Source of the DNA: Donghicola eburneus
Lineage (GTDB): Bacteria > Pseudomonadota > Alphaproteobacteria > Rhodobacterales > Rhodobacteraceae
Reading direction: 5' to 3'
NCBI RefSeq assembly: GCF_900115865.1
Contig: NZ_FOXY01000002.1
Span: 485,691 to 549,690, forward strand
Length of the DNA: 64,000 nt
Part shown: positions 17,541 to 25,677 of the stretch, in pieces
How positions within the stretch are numbered: the stretch's first letter is position 1
Layout of the letters: each line of letters begins with the position of its first letter
Made by a program: the position numbers and the translations under genes
The notes under the pieces: model-generated
What the model saw: only the letters and a program-made list of their open reading frames with translations
The model's database searches: none
Told to the model about the DNA's origin: nothing

Positions 17541-18418
17541 TGGCTCAGCGGTATGGTGGCGAATTCAGCCCTGATGGCAGCCAGACCAGCGCGTCAAAAC
17601 CCATGAAGTCGCCCAAGCGCAAGCGCGCAGGCGGGCGGGCAAACCTGCTGTTCATCACACCCCTGCCGATGATCGGGGCCGTCTTTGGCTCTGGTCCCGT
17701 CGAAATGACCTTTAAACTGGCCGCGATGGGCGCGCTTCTACTGGCCGCGTGGTTGACCCGCGAAGGTTTGATCGCCGAAGAAGCCTACAACGCCCGACGC
17801 ATCGCCCGACGTCCCGCAATTCCGCGCAAAATGTTCGCAGCAGCTTTGATCGGCGTGGGACTCGCGCTTGGTACCCTCTCCGGTTCAGGCAGCGTAATCG
17901 AACCCGTGCTCTACGCAGTTGTCGGACTGGTGCTGCACGTACTGGCGTTTGGTATCGACCCGCTGAGGGACAAATCAGCCGAGGGCGTCGACACCTTCCA
18001 GACCGACCGCGTGGCCCGCGCCGTCGAAGAGGCCGAGGCCCATTTGGCGGCCATGTCCGAAGCCGCGCGTCAAACCCGTGATCGCCAGATTGAACAACGC
18101 GTCAACGGCTTTGCCGACACCGCCCGCGATCTGTTCCGCACGGTCGAGGCTGATCCGCGCGACCTGACCTCTGTCCGCAAATATCTGAGCGTCTACTTAC
18201 TCGGGGCCCGCGATGCGACGGTCAAGTACGCTGATCTGGCCGAACGCGCGCCGTCCCAAGAGGCCCGCGCCGACTACCTGTCGCTGCTGGATGACCTGCA
18301 ACAGAATTTCGCCGACCGCACCCGCAAACTCATGGTCAATGACAAAGCCGATCTGGATGTCGAGATCGGCGTGCTTCGCGACCGCCTCGCCCGAGAGGGC
18401 ATTCGTCATACTGAGTAA
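17540..18418 (+). CDS. XpaC-like (5-bromo-4-chloroindolyl phosphate hydrolysis) membrane protein
   Basis: A 292-residue membrane protein. A basic N-terminus (about 1-35) leads into hydrophobic segments at about 35-75 and 100-145, then a helical cytoplasmic domain with many Arg/Glu/Ala residues. This layout matches the XpaC family, named after a Bacillus gene affecting X-phos hydrolysis and regularly found next to TelA proteins. No phosphatase motif is visible, so enzymatic activity should not be assumed. It starts at ATG 17540, overlapping the stop of the 27-residue peptide, and lies 33 bases ahead of the TelA-like gene. Confidence 0.82.
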   Translation: MAQRYGGEFSPDGSQTSASKPMKSPKRKRAGGRANLLFITPLPMIGAVFGSGPVEMTFKLAAMGALLLAAWLTREGLIAEEAYNARRIARRPAIPRKMFAAALIGVGLALGTLSGSGSVIEPVLYAVVGLVLHVLAFGIDPLRDKSAEGVDTFQTDRVARAVEEAEAHLAAMSEAARQTRDRQIEQRVNGFADTARDLFRTVEADPRDLTSVRKYLSVYLLGARDATVKYADLAERAPSQEARADYLSLLDDLQQNFADRTRKLMVNDKADLDVEIGVLRDRLAREGIRHTE

Positions 18419-18451
18419 TTTTGTTCAGAGTTCATTTCAGAGGACTGACCC

Positions 18452-19660
18452 ATGACCACCACTCCGACTTCGCAAAAAGCCTACGTCCAAGCGGCTCAAG
18501 ACCTTAAAGAGGTTGAACAATTGAACGCGGCCATTCTGCCGCCCCCAACCGAAGAGATCGTGCCCTTGGAAACTGCCGACGCCCCTGCTTCTGCCGAAAT
18601 CACCCGCCGCATGGCGGAACTGGACATGAGCGATTCAAACTCGATCGTCACGTTCGGCTCTGCCGCGCAGGCCGAGTTGCAGGAAATTTCGCAACAGATG
18701 CTGGACGGTGTCCGCAACAAGGATGTCGGCCCCGCCGGTGACAGCCTGCGCGACATCGTGACCACGATCCGCGGGTTCTCGATCAGCGAGCTGGACATCC
18801 GCCGTGACCGCAGCTGGTGGGAAAAACTGCTGGGACGCGCCGCGCCCGCCGCCAAATTCGCTGCCCGCTATGAGACCGTGCAAGAGCAGATCGACAAGAT
18901 CACCGACAACCTGTTGGGCCACGAGCACAAGCTGATGAAGGACATCAAGTCGCTCGACTTGCTCTACACCAAGACGTTGGAATTCTACGACGAGCTTGCG
19001 CTCTATATCGCGGCGGGTGAAGCCAAGATCGCCGAAATGGACAGCCAAACCATCCCCGCCAAAGAGGCCGAGGTTCAGGCCGCTGCGGAAAACGATCAGG
19101 TGATCAAAGCGCAGGAATTGCGTGATTTGCGCGCCGCTCGTGACGACTTGGAACGCCGTGTGCATGATCTGAAGCTCACGCGGCAGGTCACCATGCAATC
19201 CCTGCCCTCGATCCGTCTCGTACAGGAGAATGACAAATCGCTGGTCACCAAGATCAACTCGACCCTCGTGAACACCGTGCCGCTATGGGAAACCCAGCTG
19301 GCACAAGCCGTCACGATCCAGCGCAGCGCCGAAGCGGCGGATGCGATCCGCGGGGCAAATGATCTGACCAACGAACTGCTGACCGCGAACGCTGCAAACC
19401 TGCGCGAAACCAACCGCAAGGTACGTCAGGAAATGGAACGCGGCGTCTTTGACATCGAAGCGATCAAGACCGCCAACGCGGACCTCATCGCGACGATTCA
19501 AGAAAGCCTGCAGATCGCCGACGAGGGCAAAGCCAAGCGCGCTGCTGCCGAAGCCGACCTCAAGGCGATGGAAACCGAACTGCGCGATACGCTCGCGGCA
19601 GCCAAGGCCAAGAAGACCGGCCTTGGTGATACTGCAGGCACCTCTGTACCCCCCAGTTAA
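18452..19660 (+). CDS. TelA-like toxic anion resistance protein
   Basis: A 402-residue soluble, almost wholly alpha-helical protein of the TelA/KlaA family, originally linked to tellurite resistance on plasmids and since seen in many stress clusters. Typical segments are SWWEKLLGRA near 130, the central LPSIRLVQENDKSLVTKINSTL (quoted in part) and the C-terminal coiled coil rich in Ala/Glu/Lys. AGAGGA precedes ATG 18452. In other bacteria TelA partners XpaC, as here, and the pair is often found with membrane-remodelling or Ter proteins. Its biochemical action is unknown. Confidence 0.92.
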   Translation: MTTTPTSQKAYVQAAQDLKEVEQLNAAILPPPTEEIVPLETADAPASAEITRRMAELDMSDSNSIVTFGSAAQAELQEISQQMLDGVRNKDVGPAGDSLRDIVTTIRGFSISELDIRRDRSWWEKLLGRAAPAAKFAARYETVQEQIDKITDNLLGHEHKLMKDIKSLDLLYTKTLEFYDELALYIAAGEAKIAEMDSQTIPAKEAEVQAAAENDQVIKAQELRDLRAARDDLERRVHDLKLTRQVTMQSLPSIRLVQENDKSLVTKINSTLVNTVPLWETQLAQAVTIQRSAEAADAIRGANDLTNELLTANAANLRETNRKVRQEMERGVFDIEAIKTANADLIATIQESLQIADEGKAKRAAAEADLKAMETELRDTLAAAKAKKTGLGDTAGTSVPPS

Positions 19661-19680
19661 CGACCGAAAGGCACTCTGTT

Positions 19681-20661
19681 TTGTTACAATACCTCAACTG
19701 TCTCCGTCTGCTGACCGCTGCGAGCCTCGCCGGAATACTTCTGGCAGGATGTGCACCCGACCCGCTTTCGCCGACAGTTGCGGTGCCCCGCGCCGCCAAT
19801 ACGGTCAGTGACGAAGCCAGAGCGCTGTTGCCCGATCCAAACCCCGAATACGTGCCTGCCAGCTACAAAAGTAAATCCGTGGGCACGTATTACAGCCGTA
19901 TGCAGGACCAGCTGCTCACCTCGGGAAAGCTGCGTCAGGATCTGGGGCGAGACATCCCGCTAACGGTTGACCAGTTAACCAAAGATTTCGTCGAGATCGC
20001 GCTCAAGAACGAGTACATCCATGGCGGCTCCGGTCGCATGCACAAGAGCAGAGACAGTGTCCTGCGCCGCTGGGAAAAGCCCGTACGCGTCTTTACCGTC
20101 TTTGGTGCGTCTGTTCCGCCTGCGGAGCGCAAGCGCATGATGGCCTCCGTCACCTCTTACACCAATCGTTTGGCGCGCGTGACGGGCCACGACATCCGCA
20201 TGACCTCGCGCGAAAACGCGAATTACTACGTGATGTTCATGGGCGAGGATGACCGGATGCCCTTTGGCGAAAGCCTGAAGCGTGCCATTCCGGAAATCGA
20301 CACGGCGGCGATGAACGTCTTCAAATACACCCCGCGCAATCAGCTGTGTGTGGCGGTCACCTTCCGTGATCAGAACGGCAGCCCACGGTTTGCCAAGGCA
20401 TTGGCCATGATCCGCGCCGAACATCCGCAACTTCTAAAGATGTCCTGCCTGCACGAGGAAATGGCACAGGCCCTGGGTCTGCCCAACGACAGCCCCACTG
20501 CGCGGCCATCGATTTTCAATGACGACGAGGAGTTTGCCCTCCTCACCCGACACGACGAGCTCTTGCTCCGCATTCTGTATGATCGCAGACTGCAACCGGG
20601 CATGACCAAAGCACAAGCTGTCCCGATTGTTCGACAAATCGCGGCCGAGTTGCTGGGATAA
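19681..20661 (+). CDS. DUF2927 lipoprotein
   Basis: A 326-residue predicted lipoprotein. The signal peptide ends LLAGC (lipidated Cys near 24), so it faces the periplasm. The DUF2927 region includes CLHEEMAQALGLPNDSP, RPSIFNDDEEFALLT and HDELLLRILYD. HEEMAQALGL resembles the HExxHxxG arrangement of metzincin-like proteases but lacks the second His, so peptidase activity is uncertain. The start is a TTG at 19681, the only suitable initiator near AAGG. It lies 20 bases after telA and 24 bases before the SPFH gene. Confidence 0.82.
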   Translation: MLQYLNCLRLLTAASLAGILLAGCAPDPLSPTVAVPRAANTVSDEARALLPDPNPEYVPASYKSKSVGTYYSRMQDQLLTSGKLRQDLGRDIPLTVDQLTKDFVEIALKNEYIHGGSGRMHKSRDSVLRRWEKPVRVFTVFGASVPPAERKRMMASVTSYTNRLARVTGHDIRMTSRENANYYVMFMGEDDRMPFGESLKRAIPEIDTAAMNVFKYTPRNQLCVAVTFRDQNGSPRFAKALAMIRAEHPQLLKMSCLHEEMAQALGLPNDSPTARPSIFNDDEEFALLTRHDELLLRILYDRRLQPGMTKAQAVPIVRQIAAELLG

Positions 20662-20685
20662 TACTTATCAGAAGGACCTCGCATT

Positions 20686-21813
20686 ATGGGGATTTTCGAT
20701 TTTCTCAAGGGCGAATTTATCGACGTCATCCATTGGACGGATGACACCCGCGATACCATGGTGTGGCGCTTTGAACGCGAAGGGCACGCCATCAAGTACG
20801 GCGCCAAGCTGACGGTCCGCGAAGGGCAGACAGCTGTGTTCATCCACGAAGGGCAACTGGCAGACGTGTTCACCCCCGGCCTCTATATGCTGGAAACGAA
20901 CAACATGCCGATCATGACCACCCTGCAGCATTGGGATCATGGCTTCCGCTCGCCCTTCAAGTCCGAGATTTACTATGTCTCGACCACCCGGTTCACAGAC
21001 TTCAAATGGGGCACCAAAAACCCGATCATGCTGCGTGATCCGGAATTTGGCCCCGTGCGTCTGCGGGCCTTTGGCACCTATGCGATCCGCATCATCGATC
21101 CCGCGCGCTTTATGACCGAAATCGTCGGAACCGACGGCGAGTTCACCAGCGACGAGATCAGCTTCCAGATCCGCAACATCATCGTGACCCGTGCCTCGCA
21201 GGCCTTGGCCGCGAGCGGTATTCCCCTGCTGGATATGGCGGCGAACACTAACGATCTGGGCAAGGTAATCGCGGCGCAGGTCTCGCCTACACTGGCCGAA
21301 TACGGGCTGGAAATGCCCGAGTTCTATGTCGAGAATATCTCGCTGCCGCCCGAGGTAGAAAAGGCGCTGGACGCCCGCACCTCGCGTGGCATCGCAGGCA
21401 ATCTGGACGATCATATGAAATGGCGCGCCGCCGAGGCGATGAATGCGCCCGGTTCTGCCGCAGGTGCGGCTATGGCCACCGGAATGGGCGCAGGCATGGG
21501 TATGGCGATGGGGCACCAGATGGGGCCTTGGGGCGCAATGCCCGCAGCGGCCCCTGCCCCGCAGGCCGCACCAATGGCCCCGCCGCCCCCACCGGTCGAG
21601 CATGTCTGGCACATCGCCGAGAACGGCGCGACCTCTGGCCCCTATTCCAAGGCGCGCATGGGCCGCATGGCAACCGAAGGACAACTGACACGCGACACCT
21701 ACGTCTGGACCCCAGGCCAAGACGGCTGGAAACGGGCCGAGGATGTGATGGAGCTGGCGCAACTCTTTACCGTCATGCCTCCGCCGCCCCCTCCGCAGCC
21801 GCCTGCAGGCTGA
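20686..21813 (+). CDS. SPFH-domain protein with C-terminal GYF_2 domain
   Basis: A 375-residue protein. Residues about 30-235 form an SPFH (flotillin/prohibitin-like) domain of the YdjI/virion-core type, recognisable from TLQHWDHGFRSPFKSEIYYV and the RAFGTYAIRI segment. A Gly/Met/Ala/Pro-rich linker spans about 245-300. A GYF_2-like domain follows (WHIAENGATSGPYSKARMG, TYVWTPGQDGWKRAED), a fold that binds proline-rich peptides, and the protein ends with a proline run that could be its ligand. No membrane helix is seen. SPFH proteins scaffold membrane microdomains; in Bacillus YdjI recruits PspA with the zinc-ribbon protein YdjG. Confidence 0.87.
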   Translation: MGIFDFLKGEFIDVIHWTDDTRDTMVWRFEREGHAIKYGAKLTVREGQTAVFIHEGQLADVFTPGLYMLETNNMPIMTTLQHWDHGFRSPFKSEIYYVSTTRFTDFKWGTKNPIMLRDPEFGPVRLRAFGTYAIRIIDPARFMTEIVGTDGEFTSDEISFQIRNIIVTRASQALAASGIPLLDMAANTNDLGKVIAAQVSPTLAEYGLEMPEFYVENISLPPEVEKALDARTSRGIAGNLDDHMKWRAAEAMNAPGSAAGAAMATGMGAGMGMAMGHQMGPWGAMPAAAPAPQAAPMAPPPPPVEHVWHIAENGATSGPYSKARMGRMATEGQLTRDTYVWTPGQDGWKRAEDVMELAQLFTVMPPPPPPQPPAG

Positions 21814-21894
21814 TGCGACGCTTCCCTGCCCTTGCCGTCCGGCGCGGGCGGGGTTTCTTTTCAGAACGACCCAAGACATTTAGGTTCACGATAT

Positions 21895-22995
21895 ATGGCG
21901 CCCCAGACCTCCGACCGCCAAGAGCACCGCTTTCCCTGTGATCAGTGTGGTGCCGATTTTCGTTACTCACCGGAACGGGGGATGCTGGTCTGCGATCACT
22001 GCGGCAACACCGCATCCATGGTGGATCGCCCCGAGGCCCCCGCAATCGCCGAACTGGACTTCAAAGCGGCCCTGAACCAACAGCTTCCCGAGGCGGAAAC
22101 CGAAGTCACCCGCGTCTTGAATTGCCCGAACTGCGGCGCTCAGGTCGAATTTGACGGGGTCACCCACGCCAAGGAATGCCCGTTCTGCGCAACCCCCGTG
22201 GTCACCGACACAGGCGAGCACCGGCACATCAAGCCGCGCGGCGTGCTGCCCTTTGGCGTTGATGAAGACGGGGCACGGGTTGCGATGAATGACTGGCTTG
22301 GCAGCTTGTGGTTCGCGCCGAACGGCCTGCAGGAATACGCTCGCAAAGGACGCAAGATGCAGGGCGTCTACGTCCCCTATTTCACCTACGACGCGGACAC
22401 CAAGACTGAATATTCTGGGCAACGGGGCACCGTCTACCACGAGACGCGGCGTGTCACGGTGAATGGCAAAACCCAAACCCGCACCGTGCAAAAGGTTCGT
22501 TGGCGTCCGGTCTCTGGCCGCGTGGCGCGTTGGTTCGATGACGTTCTGGTGCTGGCCTCGAAATCCCTGCCCCAGAAATACACCGATGCGTTGGAGCCGT
22601 GGGATCTGTCCGCGCTAGAGCCCTATTCGCCCGAATTCCTCGCTGGCTTCCGCGCCGAAGGGTACACCGTTGCGCTGGACGAAGGGTTTGAGACGGCCCG
22701 CGTCAAGATGTCCCGCGTGATCGAGCGCGATGTGAAGTTCGATATTGGCGGCGACCGGCAGCGCATCAACAAGATGGACACGCAGGTCAGCGATGTGACC
22801 TTCAAGCACGTTCTCCTGCCCGTGTGGGTGGCGGCCTACAAGTATCGCGACAAATCTTATCGCTTTGTGGTGAACGGACGGACGGGTCGTGTGCAAGGGG
22901 AACGCCCCTATTCGGCATGGAAGATTGCGCTCGCGGTGATCGCTGGCTTGATCGTGGCGGCAGGCGTGGGATACTTGGTGGCAATAAATCAATAA
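21895..22995 (+). CDS. Double zinc-ribbon protein with C-terminal membrane anchor
   Basis: A 366-residue protein. Two treble CxxC zinc ribbons occupy the N-terminus: Cys15/18 with 33/36, and Cys77/80 with 95/98. A long central domain follows, including VPYFTYDADTKTEYSGQRG and RWRPVSGRVARWFDD. A single hydrophobic helix (about 340-362) ends the protein, so it is tail-anchored. It resembles the TFIIB-type zinc-ribbon proteins that accompany SPFH proteins (YdjG-like), sometimes misannotated as helicases. ATG 21895 is selected because the ribbon begins shortly after it; the ribosome site is weak. Confidence 0.82.
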   Translation: MAPQTSDRQEHRFPCDQCGADFRYSPERGMLVCDHCGNTASMVDRPEAPAIAELDFKAALNQQLPEAETEVTRVLNCPNCGAQVEFDGVTHAKECPFCATPVVTDTGEHRHIKPRGVLPFGVDEDGARVAMNDWLGSLWFAPNGLQEYARKGRKMQGVYVPYFTYDADTKTEYSGQRGTVYHETRRVTVNGKTQTRTVQKVRWRPVSGRVARWFDDVLVLASKSLPQKYTDALEPWDLSALEPYSPEFLAGFRAEGYTVALDEGFETARVKMSRVIERDVKFDIGGDRQRINKMDTQVSDVTFKHVLLPVWVAAYKYRDKSYRFVVNGRTGRVQGERPYSAWKIALAVIAGLIVAAGVGYLVAINQ

Positions 22996-23055
22996 ACTTG
23001 AAGAATTCCGATCTTCGAGTATTGGTAGCGCAAACATGACCAAGTGAGGCCCCCA

Positions 23056-23976
23056 ATGATCCTGTGCTGCGGAGAATCCCTGATCGACATGCTGCCCCGT
23101 CAGGCAACGACGGGCGAAAATGCCTTTGCCCCCCATGCAGGCGGCGCGGTGTTCAACACCGCCATCGCCTTGGGCCGTCTTGGGGCACCCGTGGCGATGT
23201 TCACAGGTCTGGCGTCTGACTTCTTTGGCGACCTGTTGGCGGAAACACTGGAGTCGTCCAAGGTGTCCACCCAGTACGTCCACCGCGCCGATGCGCCCTG
23301 CACCGTGGCTTTCGTCAAACTGGTGGACGGTCATGCGACCTACGCCTTTTACGACGAGAATACCGCAGGCCGTATGCTGTCCACCGACGCCCTACCCGAT
23401 CTGGCGGACGATGTGAACGCGCTGTTCTTTGGCGGCATCTCTCTGGTGGTCGAACCCTGCGGCGCGACCTACGAGGCGCTGATGACCCGCGAGGCGGCAA
23501 ACCGCGTCACCATGATCGACCCGAACATCCGCCCTGGCTTTATCAAGGACGAGGCTGCATATCGTGCGCGCATCGACCGGATGATGGGTATGGCTGACAT
23601 CGTCAAACTGTCGGACGAGGATCTGGCGTGGCTCATGGGCGGCGAGGATATCGACGCCAACGCCGCACAAGTTCTGGCGATGGGCCCCAAGCTGGTCTGC
23701 ATCACCCGCGGCAAAGATGGGGCATCGGGCTACACCGCGAATGGCCGCGTAGATGTGGCTGCAAATGCCGTGACGGTGGTCGATACAGTGGGCGCGGGCG
23801 ACACGTTTAATGCGGGTGTTCTTGCGTCGCTGGAGCAGGCTGGCGTTTTGTCGAAGGAAGGGGTCGCAAACCTGTCCGACGAGGTGATTGCGAACGCGCT
23901 AAGCCTTGGGGCACGGTCGGCGGCCATCACGGTCAGCCGGGCCGGAGCCAACCCGCCCTGGACCCACGAGCTATGA
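23056..23976 (+). CDS. PfkB-family sugar kinase (fructokinase-like)
   Basis: A 306-residue carbohydrate kinase. PfkB signature 1 ([15 protein letters not shown], near 35) and signature 2 ([12 protein letters not shown], near 240, with the catalytic Asp) are intact. DPNIRPGFI and [11 protein letters not shown] are typical of fructokinases and related 2-keto-sugar kinases. GAGG lies before ATG 23056; GTG 23044 is less likely. Four-base overlap (ATGA) with dtd downstream. The sugar cannot be fixed; fructose or mannose-type substrates are the default. Confidence 0.88.
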   Translation: MILCCGESLIDMLPRQATTGENAFAPHAGGAVFNTAIALGRLGAPVAMFTGLASDFFGDLLAETLESSKVSTQYVHRADAPCTVAFVKLVDGHATYAFYDENTAGRMLSTDALPDLADDVNALFFGGISLVVEPCGATYEALMTREAANRVTMIDPNIRPGFIKDEAAYRARIDRMMGMADIVKLSDEDLAWLMGGEDIDANAAQVLAMGPKLVCITRGKDGASGYTANGRVDVAANAVTVVDTVGAGDTFNAGVLASLEQAGVLSKEGVANLSDEVIANALSLGARSAAITVSRAGANPPWTHEL

Positions 23977-24416
23977 GAGCACTATTACAACGCGTTACCG
24001 AAGCCCGCGTCGATATCGCGGGCGAGACCGTCGGCAAGATTGACGCCGGCCTGATGATCCTGATCTGCGCCATGCAAGGCGACACCGAAGCGGACGCCGA
24101 TAAACTAGCGGCCAAGATCAGCAAGATGCGCATCTTCGAGGATGACGCAGGCAAAATGAACCTGTCCCTGATGGACACCCACAAGGCCGCGCTGGTGGTC
24201 AGCCAGTTCACCCTGTCCGCCGACACGAGCCGCGGCAACCGTCCCGGTTTCTCGACCGCCTGCCGCCCCGACGAGGGCAACGCACTGTACGAGTACTTCA
24301 GCGAGGCTCTGCGCAAGCTAGGTGTGCACGTAGAAAACGGTCAGTTCGGTGCTGACATGCAGGTGCACCTTTGTAATGACGGGCCGGTCACCATCTGGGT
24401 CGACACAGCGGCCTGA
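23973..24416 (+). CDS. dtd: D-aminoacyl-tRNA deacylase
   Basis: A 147-residue chiral-proofreading enzyme that hydrolyses D-aminoacyl-tRNAs. The [18 protein letters not shown] motif and the Gly-cisPro motif in [11 protein letters not shown] are complete. The N-terminus [15 protein letters not shown] is canonical, and the start overlaps the kinase stop by four bases. Confidence 0.97.
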   Translation: MRALLQRVTEARVDIAGETVGKIDAGLMILICAMQGDTEADADKLAAKISKMRIFEDDAGKMNLSLMDTHKAALVVSQFTLSADTSRGNRPGFSTACRPDEGNALYEYFSEALRKLGVHVENGQFGADMQVHLCNDGPVTIWVDTAA

Positions 24417-24436
24417 CCCCTTCCCCAGAACGACGC

Positions 24437-24465
24437 AAGGCCCGGGCTTCAAACACCTGGGCCTT
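24437..24465. terminator. Terminator between dtd and the secretion operon
   Basis: AAGGCCCGGG pairs with CCTGGGCCTT (one G-T) around a nine-base loop. T-tracts are weak on both sides; it sits between convergent operons and could serve both. Confidence 0.6.
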
Positions 24466-24498
24466 GTGTTTCCGCCAACGAGGTAAGAGGGCGGGGAC

Positions 24499-25674
24499 TT
24501 AAGGTTCGCGAAGCGCCTCTTGGGACTTGTAGAGGGGCTTCAGCAGGTACTGCAGGACAGTCTTTTCGCCGGTGTACAGCTCGACCGTGGCCAGCATGCC
24601 AGGACGCATCTCGATCTCGCGCTGGCGTTCTGTCAGGTTGCTCAGATCGACCCGCACGGTGACCTTGTAGTGCGGGTCGCCATCGGGCGCGCTCGAACGT
24701 TCGTCCTTAAAGGTGTCCGCAGACACCAGCTCTACTTCGCCGTTCAAGGCACCGTAGATCGTGTAGTCATAAGAGCTCAATTTGATGGTGGCTTTCTGAC
24801 CCGGACGGACCTGAGCGATGTCTTTGGGCTTGATCTTTGCTTCGACGAACAGCTCATCGTCCATTGGGATAATCTGCATGATCTCTTCACCAGAGCGCAC
24901 AACGCCACCAATGGTCGTCACCGCCAGATTGTTCACCACACCGCGCATGGGGCTGATAAGTGTTGTCCGGTCCAACTGGTCGCGGCTCGCCTTCAGGTTC
25001 TGCTTCAGGGTGTTCAGCTCTTTGAGCGTCTCTGAATAGCTCTCTGCCCGCTGCAGATCGGTCTGGGTGACGATCTCGTCATAGCGCTTCTGCGCGTCGG
25101 CGGTCGCCTTTCGGGCGCGGGTCACCTCGATCAGCGCGACGATTTTGCGTTCCAGCAGCTTTTCAAGCAGAGCCTGTTCTTCGCTGGCTTGGTTCAGCAC
25201 CTGCTGCGCGCCATCACGGCTTTTGACGTAGTCTGACTGTCGCGCCTCGAGAAGTTTGCGTTCGGATGCCACGATCTCGGGGGCGGCCTCTTGCATTGCG
25301 GCGGGCACATCGAAAGAAAACTCGCCGGCCAACTCAGCTTCAAGGCGTGCGCGGCGAATTTCCAGCGCAGTGACCTGCGCGGCGATGTCGTCCACCTCGG
25401 ACTTGAACTGGGTGCCGTGCAAACGCGCCAGCATCTGCCCACGATCAACCTGATCGCCCTCTTTCACATAAAGCTCGGCCAGGATGCCGCCTTCGAGGTT
25501 CTGAATGATTTGAGGGCGGGATGAAGAGATCATCTCGCCCTGACCGCGCACGATCACATCCAAGGGTGCCAAAGCGGCCCACACGATAAACGCAATAAGA
25601 ACCGCACCTGTCATCCAGATGATGCGGCTCGGGCCGCGTGTGCGGCCCTCGAATTCTGTCGAGAGGGTTGTCAT
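24499..25674 (-). CDS. HlyD-type membrane fusion protein (type I secretion)
   Basis: A 391-residue periplasmic adaptor linking the ABC exporter to the outer-membrane channel. It has a short cytoplasmic head, one membrane helix (about 18-38), a lipoyl/barrel-sandwich half-motif after it (VIVRGQGEMISSSRPQIIQN), a long alpha-helical hairpin (about 90-250) and a second lipoyl half with STTLISPMRGVVN-like sequence near 245. Length is typical for the LapC/HlyD type I branch. It is the last gene of the adhesin-TolC-ABC-HlyD run, three bases after the ABC gene. Confidence 0.92.
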   Translation of the reverse strand: MTTLSTEFEGRTRGPSRIIWMTGAVLIAFIVWAALAPLDVIVRGQGEMISSSRPQIIQNLEGGILAELYVKEGDQVDRGQMLARLHGTQFKSEVDDIAAQVTALEIRRARLEAELAGEFSFDVPAAMQEAAPEIVASERKLLEARQSDYVKSRDGAQQVLNQASEEQALLEKLLERKIVALIEVTRARKATADAQKRYDEIVTQTDLQRAESYSETLKELNTLKQNLKASRDQLDRTTLISPMRGVVNNLAVTTIGGVVRSGEEIMQIIPMDDELFVEAKIKPKDIAQVRPGQKATIKLSSYDYTIYGALNGEVELVSADTFKDERSSAPDGDPHYKVTVRVDLSNLTERQREIEMRPGMLATVELYTGEKTVLQYLLKPLYKSQEALREP

Positions 25675-25677
25675 GGG

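Noticed and set aside
20668..21879. 403-codon minus-strand open frame
   Set aside because: Antisense to the SPFH-GYF gene; His/Arg/Gly-rich with no homology.
22615..23334. 239-codon minus-strand frame
   Set aside because: Spans the end of the zinc-ribbon gene and the start of the kinase gene in antisense, with no motif.
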